A DNA stretch of 6,148 nucleotides from an uncultured Collinsella sp. Lineage in GTDB: Bacteria > Actinomycetota > Coriobacteriia > Coriobacteriales > Coriobacteriaceae. The stretch covers positions 1 to 6,148 of the forward strand of contig URIJ01000124.1 in assembly GCA_900547835.1 (NCBI GenBank), written 5' to 3'. Below are positions 1 through 6,148 of this stretch, in pieces. A program made the translations under genes and the position numbers. Position 1 is the stretch's first letter. Each line of letters opens with the position of its first letter. The notes beneath the pieces are model-generated. The model had not been told where the DNA came from. It ran no database searches and was given only the letters and a program-made list of their open reading frames with translations.

Positions 1-1807
<1,807 letters not shown>

Positions 1808-2076
1808 ATGTCGTTGTTCCTTATCTGCACGCGTTATGGGCACGGCATGCGGCCGCGCGGGCGTGCTTGGTAGTGCGCTAATACATACAAAAACGGGTGC
1901 GCACAGAGAGGACGTTGCTCAGCACGCTGGCGATCGCTTTGGCAGCCCTATCACGCGCCGTCCAGACGCAGCAGCTCTAAGCGATGGAGCAGATTCGCCG
2001 CCGGTTAGTATACCCGTGCTTCGCATGCCCCCACGTAAACCACAGATGACGAGGCGGACGGGGCGGGCCTGGCTGA

Positions 2077-2216
2077 TTGTCTCAATCTGTAACATCTACA
2101 GGGCAAATCTTCCTCTACGTGTTACAGATCGAGACAAACGGTCGACACGGCTCACAAACGTCTCAATCTGTAACAGTTAACGAGTAAAATCGGCCCTAAT
2201 TGTTATAGATCAAGAC
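2077..2216. repeat. Four-copy alternating 16-bp motif array (two inverted pairs)
   Basis: Four copies of a motif with consensus GTCTYRATCTGTAACA lie at 2079-2094 (+), 2120-2135 (-), 2160-2175 (+) and 2201-2216 (-). The gaps are 25, 24 and 25 bp, so start-to-start spacing is 41, 40 and 41 bp with strictly alternating orientation. The first pair extends to 18-bp arms (TTGTCT... at 2077-2094 and ...AGACAA at 2120-2137) with one mismatch. The fourth copy is the most diverged (TGTTATAGATCAAGAC). The gap sequences are unrelated to each other. The array ends 179 bp before the FHA start codon and begins about 270 bp from the helicase start. It could be phased operator half-sites, or a REP/BIME-like dispersed repeat; I do not recognise it as a named element. 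Confidence 0.85.
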
Positions 2217-2282
2217 AGAGGGGGATTTCCGTTCAATCCAAACCAAATCTCTCGGTCTTCCTGCAATTTCGAACATGTGGCC

Positions 2283-2288
2283 TATAAT
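2283..2288 (+). promoter_or_regulatory. Candidate -10 box (TATAAT) for the FHA gene
   Basis: A perfect TATAAT hexamer lies 107 bp upstream of the GTG start of the FHA gene, in an AT-rich patch. No good -35 hexamer stands at 17 bp: TTCCTG at 2258-2263 is a poor match with a 19-bp spacer. If this box is used, transcription would start near 2295 and the motif array would lie just upstream of the promoter, a position typical for an activator or repressor site. The call rests on the -10 match alone. Confidence 0.4.
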
Positions 2289-2310
2289 GTTGCTTTGGTT
2301 ACGCTATATA

Positions 2311-2318
2311 TTGCGCAA
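2311..2318. promoter_or_regulatory. TTGCGCAA palindrome upstream of FHA gene
   Basis: This perfect 8-bp palindrome lies in the sequence ATATTGCGCAACC, 77 bp before the FHA start codon. The same palindrome recurs at 5779-5786 upstream of the secreted-protein gene at a similar distance (68 bp). If the TATAAT at 2283 is the -10 box, the palindrome would sit just downstream of the transcription start, as a repressor site might. The binding factor is unknown. Confidence 0.35.
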
Positions 2319-2351
2319 CCATTTAATACGTCGCCCACCGGGGGCCATTAA

Positions 2352-2376
2352 TTCCTATCGCCATATTGGCTAGGAA
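2352..2376 (+). promoter_or_regulatory. Leader hairpin just upstream of FHA ribosome binding site
   Basis: TTCCTA (2352-2357) pairs with TAGGAA (2371-2376). After a two-base bulge (TC), GCCA (2360-2363) pairs with TGGC (2367-2370) around a TAT loop. The 10-bp stem-loop ends six bases before the AAAGGAGG Shine-Dalgarno sequence, so it could affect ribosome access or mRNA stability. It also makes the in-frame TTG at 2366, which falls in the loop, an unlikely start. Confidence 0.4.
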
Positions 2377-2382
2377 GCAATC

Positions 2383-2390
2383 AAAGGAGG
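2383..2390 (+). promoter_or_regulatory. Strong ribosome binding site that sets the FHA gene start
   Basis: AAAGGAGG, nearly complementary to the 16S rRNA tail, is followed after five bases by GTG at 2396. This decides the start in favour of GTG 2396 over the in-frame TTG at 2366, which has no comparable site in front of it. Confidence 0.85.
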
Positions 2391-2395
2391 TATCC

Positions 2396-3358
2396 GTGGC
2401 AGCAGAGACGCCTTGCTCGGTCCTCTATAACGATATTCGCTCGTTCGGCGGTCTTAAACATCTCGAGATCGCCCGAATGTTCATCAATGGAAACTCTTAT
2501 CTCGGCAGTACCCTGCTCGAGAAATGCTCTTCCAACCGCTCGTATCTCACCCGTTACATCGTCCATCGCAAGCCTGACCAGTGCGCGCCCGCCATCTACA
2601 GCGACTTTACCGTCACCACGCTCAACCTTTCCGCGGCAATCTGCAGCAAGCTCGGCGGCGGCGAGTCCGCCTATCAGGCAATCGCCGAGCACTATCGCGG
2701 TCCGGCCGCCAACGAAATGATGTCGGCTCTCGCCAGCTACAAGCTGGACAGCCGCCTATATGCAAATGCCCTCAATCGCATCGACAACTTTGACGGCAAT
2801 GCCGTGCGCGAAAAAAGCACGCTCTTCTTGATGCTCTTTGTGGCAACGGGGGCGCTCGCCGATCCTGTTCAGGGCGTGGCCACCGTCGAGCGCTTTTGCG
2901 ACAGCAAGACGGGCGGGCACTTTGGCACCACCGAAACTACCGTCGGACGTGGCTTTATGAGCAGCCTGGAGCAGCCGCACACCGTCGCTCCCAACCTCGG
3001 TCTGCTCAGAACCCATGCCGACAACTGCGCCGACATGCAAATCCATCCCCTCACACGCGATCCGCGCGGCACCGTGATTGGTTCTTTGCCCAAAACCTCG
3101 CCCAGCATCACCGATGTAGGCGCCGACGCCTCGCGCGAGCATCTTCGTATTTGGCTCGAGGGTGAGCACTGGTACGCCCAGGGCCTTGGATCGACCAACG
3201 GCACAGTGCTCGAATCGGGCGCGGGCGACGGCGATATTGTGATTGAGCCGCCGCGCGACCAACGCGAACCCGGCAAAGTCTATCCCCCCGTGGAAATCGC
3301 CAACAGCGACAGGCTCCATCTGGGTCTCTACACGACATTCCTTGTCATTGTGGACTAG
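2396..3358 (+). CDS. FHA domain-containing protein with unknown N-terminal domain
   Basis: This 320-residue protein is probably cytoplasmic, with no signal peptide or clear membrane segment. The C-terminal third reads as a forkhead-associated domain, a phosphothreonine-peptide reader. It has VIGS at 227-230, SREH at 246-249, a tryptophan in the following strand (EGEHWYAQ), GSTNGT at 265-270 and a closing SDRLHLGLYTTFLVIV. The usual Gly-Arg pair at the start of the domain is Gly-Ser (G229-S230), so the arginine that normally contacts the phosphate is not where expected. Residues 1 to about 220 look mostly helical and match no family I recognise. The GTG start is set by the strong Shine-Dalgarno sequence. 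The gene is followed at once by a terminator-like hairpin and 171 bp later by a Ser/Thr kinase on the same strand. FHA proteins are common partners or substrates of such kinases, so a joint pathway is a reasonable inference. Confidence 0.88.
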   Translation: MAAETPCSVLYNDIRSFGGLKHLEIARMFINGNSYLGSTLLEKCSSNRSYLTRYIVHRKPDQCAPAIYSDFTVTTLNLSAAICSKLGGGESAYQAIAEHYRGPAANEMMSALASYKLDSRLYANALNRIDNFDGNAVREKSTLFLMLFVATGALADPVQGVATVERFCDSKTGGHFGTTETTVGRGFMSSLEQPHTVAPNLGLLRTHADNCADMQIHPLTRDPRGTVIGSLPKTSPSITDVGADASREHLRIWLEGEHWYAQGLGSTNGTVLESGAGDGDIVIEPPRDQREPGKVYPPVEIANSDRLHLGLYTTFLVIVD

Positions 3359-3359
3359 C

Positions 3360-3404
3360 ACGGACAGCGATCGGAAGACGGTCGCCGTCCGTCTTTCGTC
3401 TTCT
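3360..3404 (+). terminator. Probable intrinsic terminator of FHA gene
   Basis: Starting two bases after the TAG stop, ACGGAC (3360-3365) pairs with GTCCGT (3387-3392). After one A/C mismatch, GCGATC (3367-3372) pairs with GGTCGC (3380-3385, one G-T wobble) around a seven-base loop. The stem is followed by a pyrimidine-rich run, CTTTCGTCTTCT, that is T-rich but interrupted. Position and shape fit a Rho-independent terminator, perhaps a leaky one that lets some transcripts continue into the kinase gene. Confidence 0.65.
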
Positions 3405-3436
3405 ACCTTCTGCGTCGTAAACGACAATACTCAGCG

Positions 3437-3497
3437 GTACACGTGAGCAGTGCGGCTATCATGGTACTTTACCGATATCCGCACTGCTCACGTGTAC
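3437..3497. repeat. Long inverted repeat (19-bp perfect arms) in front of kinase gene
   Basis: The arm GTACACGTGAGCAGTGCGG (3437-3455) is the exact reverse complement of 3479-3497. Inside, TATC (3457-3460) pairs with GATA (3474-3477), and after a two-base bulge GGTA (3463-3466) pairs with TACC (3470-3473) around a three-base loop. The whole 61 bp can fold into one hairpin. There is no T-run after it, so it does not look like a terminator. It ends 32 bp before the kinase start codon. It could be an RNA processing or stability element, a protein-binding dyad, or a small mobile palindromic element. Confidence 0.85.
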
Positions 3498-3518
3498 GCG
3501 CGGCAACCCATGCCAGAC

Positions 3519-3524
3519 AAAGGA
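3519..3524 (+). promoter_or_regulatory. Ribosome binding site that sets the kinase start
   Basis: AAAGGA, five bases before ATG 3530, supports that start. The longer reading frame from GTG 3443 would begin inside the long inverted repeat, has no ribosome binding site and adds 29 residues of non-kinase sequence. Confidence 0.8.
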
Positions 3525-3529
3525 ACGCC

Positions 3530-5614
3530 ATGGATACTACCGATAGCGCCTATGGCGACAAACTCATCCGTCTCGATACGTTCGATACCGCCGTGGCGGT
3601 CGACCCCAGCGCCGAGGACGACGCCAAGCGTCGGTTTATGACGCTTATTCTCCAGACGGCCCACCGCAACAACGGCAACATCGGGCACGTGCTGCGCGCG
3701 ACCAACACGAGCGGCGAGGTCTTTGCCGTCAAGCTACTCAAGGACAACGCCATCCTTTCCGGCCAAGCCCCCGACCGCTCCGCCGAGCAATCGGCAGCGC
3801 ACCTGGCCAACACCGCTGCGCTGTTCGAGGAGTACCGTCATCTGTGTACCGTCTCGCACCTGCGCGGATTTCCGCGCGTCTATGGCTACGGATCGTGCGA
3901 GGACGACCCGCTCATCCTCATGGAGTGGGTCGAGGGCACCTCACTCAAGCAGGCGCTGCCCCTGCTTCCTCACGACGCCTCGGGCGGGCTGACCACCCAG
4001 ATGGTCGCCGCCGTCGGAAACGCCGTGCTTCGTGCGCTCTTGATGACCCAAGGCCTCGTGAATCCGGTCATCCATCGCGACCTGTCGCCTGCCAATATCA
4101 TGTTCCGCACCACCAGCCGAACGCTCGAGCAGCAGATTGCCGATTGCTCCTTTGACCCCTGCCTCATCGACATGGGCTCCGCGACCATGGCTCTCGGCGA
4201 CGACACGATCACCCGGCGCGCCGACATCTGGCGCTTTGCCACGCCCGCATACGCCGCGCCCGAGATGCTCACGCAGGATATCGAAGGCATCGCGGCCCTT
4301 CGCCGTTCGCCGGCAATCGACGTCTATGCGCTTTCGAGCATTCTGTACCAGCTCTACAGCGGTCGCAAACCGTTTGCCTTTGAGTCGACGGACGCCGCTG
4401 CAACCGGCTCGTTCTATCTCATAAAGACCAAGACCAAGCCGGCACCGCTCGAGCCGCGCTGCGAGGGCGATGAAGCGCTCGTCCAAATCATCATGAAGGG
4501 TCTCTCAGTCGAGCAGTGCGATCGTCCCACCGAGCAGCAGATGCTCGAGGTGCTCTCGGCATACCTCACCGATGCCGAATCCGAGGGCTGCGAGGGCGCG
4601 GGCAGTGACGCCGCAATTGACATCGACTCCGGTACACACCTTAAGGTCGACGTCGCCGGCGAGCGCGCGCGAGAGATCCTGGAGCAGGCCCGGCACGATG
4701 CCATGACCCGCCGCCGCTTTATTATCGGTGGCGTTGTCGCAGCCGTTGCGGGGCTCGGCGTTATCGGGGCGGCAACCCATGGCTTTGGCATCCCCGACTA
4801 CCTGGACGGCATCCGCAGCTCACTTGACGACTACACCTGGGATCAGCTTCAGGAGATTTCGCTCAAGATTAAGGCCGCCGAGACCCGTAGCGAGGCACGC
4901 GAGATTGCCAAGCGCTATCATCTGCTCGATGACAACGGGCATATCCCCTATCCATGCACCAAGCGCGTCACGCTCACCAACGGGCTGCAGGTTGGCGCGC
5001 AGCTCGTAGGCATCCGCCACGACGAGCTTCTAGACGGTACGGGCAAGGCAGGGTTAACGTTTATGTTCGACGCCGGCATTGCCGAGCGCGATGCCACGGC
5101 CCAACCGTTGAGCGCCGGCTGGGCAGATTGCGAGCTGCGGGAATGGCTCGACAGCGACGGCCTTAAGCTGCTGCCCAACGAGTTGCGCGCACTCATTAAA
5201 TCTGTCAAAAAGGTCTCGAACAACGTTGGCGCCGCCAGAAGCGCATCGTGCCTGAGCGAGCTGCCCGCAACCCTTTGGCTGCCCGCCATGGTCGAGCTGT
5301 GCGGTATGCAACCGCCCGATTCGTTTGCCGAGGGCTTTCACTACCTGGCCGACATCTATAACGGCGAGGGCAAGGAGTATCAGCTCTTCCGCGAGCTCAA
5401 GGTGAGCCCGTATTCCACGAACGAGACGATGGTCCGCCAGTGGAAGGGCAAGGACACCTGCTGGTGGGAGCGCACGGTGAGCCCCGACTCATCGAAGACC
5501 GAAGGCACGCTCTACATAAACCGTGTGGGCCACGACGGCGACGTCTTTATGTACGCCACCCCTGCGGAAAAGCCAAACAAGCGAACCTGCGTGATTCCCG
5601 GGTTCTGTATCTAG
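3530..5614 (+). CDS. Membrane-anchored Hanks-type Ser/Thr protein kinase with C-terminal DUF6273-like domain
   Basis: The 694-residue protein should phosphorylate Ser/Thr residues of cytoplasmic partners. Kinase residues in order: short Gly loop G49-N-I-G52, ATP lysine K68 (FAVKLLK), helix-C glutamate E100 or E101, catalytic loop HRDLSPAN at 182-189 (Ser where Lys is usual, as in some bacterial kinases), DMG in place of DFG at 214-216, APE at 243-245, D264 in DVYAL and R332. An acidic linker follows, then one membrane segment at about 397-415 introduced by TRRRFIIGG (393-401), which resembles a Tat signal. The positive-inside rule puts the kinase inside and residues after about 416 outside. 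The C-terminal region (GWADCELREWL from about 530, CWWERTVSP from 644, final VIPGFCI) matches the pattern of DUF6273, whose function is not known. It has no PASTA repeats. It lies 171 bp after the FHA gene, separated by a terminator-like hairpin and a long inverted repeat, so it may have its own promoter, although none is clear. Confidence 0.93.
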   Translation: MDTTDSAYGDKLIRLDTFDTAVAVDPSAEDDAKRRFMTLILQTAHRNNGNIGHVLRATNTSGEVFAVKLLKDNAILSGQAPDRSAEQSAAHLANTAALFEEYRHLCTVSHLRGFPRVYGYGSCEDDPLILMEWVEGTSLKQALPLLPHDASGGLTTQMVAAVGNAVLRALLMTQGLVNPVIHRDLSPANIMFRTTSRTLEQQIADCSFDPCLIDMGSATMALGDDTITRRADIWRFATPAYAAPEMLTQDIEGIAALRRSPAIDVYALSSILYQLYSGRKPFAFESTDAAATGSFYLIKTKTKPAPLEPRCEGDEALVQIIMKGLSVEQCDRPTEQQMLEVLSAYLTDAESEGCEGAGSDAAIDIDSGTHLKVDVAGERAREILEQARHDAMTRRRFIIGGVVAAVAGLGVIGAATHGFGIPDYLDGIRSSLDDYTWDQLQEISLKIKAAETRSEAREIAKRYHLLDDNGHIPYPCTKRVTLTNGLQVGAQLVGIRHDELLDGTGKAGLTFMFDAGIAERDATAQPLSAGWADCELREWLDSDGLKLLPNELRALIKSVKKVSNNVGAARSASCLSELPATLWLPAMVELCGMQPPDSFAEGFHYLADIYNGEGKEYQLFRELKVSPYSTNETMVRQWKGKDTCWWERTVSPDSSKTEGTLYINRVGHDGDVFMYATPAEKPNKRTCVIPGFCI

Positions 5615-5632
5615 GCGGCGGGCGTCTTGCCA

Positions 5633-5662
5633 TGACGGGACCCCTCCCCGTCAATTGTCTTG
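5633..5662 (+). terminator. Possible weak terminator after kinase gene
   Basis: TGACGGG (5633-5639) pairs with CCCGTCA (5647-5653) around a seven-base loop, 18 bp after the kinase stop. The following ATTGTCTTG is only moderately T-rich and overlaps the next 16-bp motif copy. It is plausible as a terminator by position, but the T-tract is poor. Confidence 0.45.
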
Positions 5663-5714
5663 ATCTGTAACACTAGCTCGGCAGACACAGGTCTAGATGT
5701 TACAGAACGAGACA
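5655..5714. repeat. Third inverted pair of the 16-bp motif
   Basis: TTGTCTTGATCTGTAACA (5655-5672) faces TGTTACAGAACGAGACA (5698-5714). Motif cores at 5657-5672 and 5698-5713 are again separated by exactly 25 bp (41-bp start-to-start), as in both pairs at 2077-2216, while the gap sequence is different. It lies between the kinase stop and the next gene, 140 bp upstream of that gene's start. Its position after the hairpin at 5633-5653 could mean a role in termination, but the matching pairs upstream of the FHA gene argue for a DNA-level or dispersed element. Confidence 0.85.
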
Positions 5715-5776
5715 TTAGCTTGCCGAGAACTTCGCCTCATAAATGTGACTCAAGTGTGTCGATATTTGCTTGCCAA

Positions 5777-5788
5777 TGTTGCGCAACA
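5777..5788. promoter_or_regulatory. TGTTGCGCAACA palindrome upstream of secreted-protein gene
   Basis: This perfect 12-bp palindrome contains the same TTGCGCAA core seen at 2311-2318 and lies at a similar distance from the following start codon. It is operator-like. No clear promoter hexamers could be placed around it; GATATT at 5761-5766 is a weak -10 candidate. Confidence 0.4.
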
Positions 5789-5844
5789 GAAGCCCCTTCG
5801 GCGGTCGTAACGTACGAATTGTCATAGGTACCCCTTCAACGATT

Positions 5845-5849
5845 GGGAG
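5845..5849 (+). promoter_or_regulatory. Ribosome binding site of secreted-protein gene
   Basis: GGGAG sits five bases before ATG 5855. It is moderate in strength and supports this ATG as the start, which also gives a complete signal peptide. Confidence 0.55.
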
Positions 5850-5854
5850 AAGAA

Positions 5855-6148
5855 ATGGCAAAGTACGCACCTAAACACTTGGAAGTCTCAGGCGGCGCCG
5901 AGTCTCGCCCCACATTCTCGGGCCATAAGGCAACACGACTCGCCATCACCGCGGCAACCACCATCGCTATGACTGGCTCGTCGCTGCTCGCGCCGTTCTC
6001 GGCATTTGCCAACGATGTGAGTGATACCACGGCACAGGACGCGATCATGTCCCCGCTTGCCGTCCGCGCCGGCGAGGCGGCAGGCTCCGCAGTAAAGGCA
6101 AACGCCCAGAAGATTGCCGACTTGCAGGCCGCAATCGACGCCGCAAAG
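5855..6148 (+). CDS. Secreted protein N-terminus with signal peptide and coiled-coil start (partial)
   Basis: Ninety-eight codons are visible before the window ends. The ATG at 5855 follows GGGAG (5845-5849) with a five-base gap. The N-terminus is long for a signal peptide: a polar stretch (MAKYAPKHLEVSGG), then HKATR giving positive charge, a hydrophobic core at about 28-48 and a likely signal peptidase I site after AFA at 50-52, giving a mature start at N53. From about residue 72 the sequence is Ala-rich with heptad-like spacing (KANAQKIADLQAAIDAAK), suggesting a coiled coil. Exported coiled-coil proteins with this layout are often peptidoglycan hydrolases of the NlpC/P60 type in Actinobacteria, but the catalytic domain would lie beyond the window, so this is only a possibility. 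It lies downstream of the kinase gene with its own leader region of about 240 bp. Confidence 0.85.
   Translation, partial: MAKYAPKHLEVSGGAESRPTFSGHKATRLAITAATTIAMTGSSLLAPFSAFANDVSDTTAQDAIMSPLAVRAGEAAGSAVKANAQKIADLQAAIDAAK

Larger units (their letters stand above)
1808..2395. other. Divergent intergenic region between helicase and FHA gene
   Basis: This 588-bp spacer separates the minus-strand helicase start from the plus-strand FHA gene start. I see no convincing protein or tRNA/rRNA gene in it. It must hold the helicase leader and promoter, but no clear -35/-10 pair stands out on the minus strand; TATACT, the complement of 2007-2012, is only a weak -10 candidate. A GTGCGC/GCGCAC inverted repeat (1873-1878 and 1899-1904) lies in the helicase leader. 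The right half is clearly AT-richer and contains a four-copy motif array (2077-2216), a TATAAT box, a TTGCGCAA palindrome and a leader hairpin, each listed separately. Confidence 0.8.

Noticed and set aside
2077..2216. CRISPR array
   Set aside because: The repeats are only 16-18 bp and alternate in orientation, whereas CRISPR repeats are longer and direct. No cas gene is visible in the window.
3414..3425. GTCGT-AA-ACGAC short dyad between FHA terminator and long inverted repeat
   Set aside because: Five-base arms are too short to support an operator call without a second copy or a clear promoter; none was found nearby.
2756..3427. A 223-codon open frame on the minus strand
   Set aside because: It is opposite the FHA gene, which has clear FHA motifs and a strong ribosome binding site. 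The minus-strand translation has no recognisable domain.
3443..3529. N-terminal extension of the kinase from GTG 3443
   Set aside because: The start lies inside the long inverted repeat, has no ribosome binding site and adds residues unlike any kinase N-terminus. ATG 3530 has AAAGGA at good spacing.
3941..4486. A 181-codon open frame on the minus strand
   Set aside because: It is the shadow of the kinase catalytic domain, with no ribosome binding site or domain of its own.

Overview
The window is GC-rich, with little intergenic space inside its gene blocks. Its gene content fits a gut actinobacterium of the class Coriobacteriia, Collinsella-like. That placement is an inference from three things: the codon bias, a Hanks-type kinase fused to a DUF6273-like domain, and a DEAD-box helicase with a very long basic tail. 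I could not test it by search.

Layout. Positions 1-1807 (minus strand) hold the N-terminal 602 codons of a DEAD-box RNA helicase whose 3' end lies outside the window. Positions 1808-2395 are a long divergent intergenic region. It carries four alternately oriented copies of a 16-bp motif at 41/40/41-bp spacing, a TATAAT-like box, an 8-bp palindrome and a leader hairpin. Positions 2396-3358 (+) encode a 320-residue protein with an unrecognised N-terminal region and a C-terminal FHA domain. A probable intrinsic terminator follows its stop directly. Next comes an unusual inverted repeat with 19-bp perfect arms (3437-3497). Positions 3530-5614 (+) encode a 694-residue serine/threonine kinase with one membrane segment and a C-terminal DUF6273-like domain. 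Positions 5615-5854 contain a short hairpin, a third inverted pair of the 16-bp motif with the same 25-bp gap, and another TTGCGCAA palindrome. From 5855 (+) the start of a secreted protein runs off the window.

How the parts may work together. An FHA (phosphothreonine-reader) gene beside a membrane-anchored Ser/Thr kinase suggests a phosphorylation signalling pair, with the DUF6273-like region as a possible outside sensor or ligand domain. The kinase has all main catalytic residues; the FHA domain appears to lack the usual Gly-Arg arginine. The 16-bp motif brackets the FHA-kinase block and lies upstream of both the FHA gene and the secreted-protein gene. Its constant gap with changing gap sequence points to a helically phased protein-binding site or a dispersed intergenic element. 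This is the least explained feature of the window.
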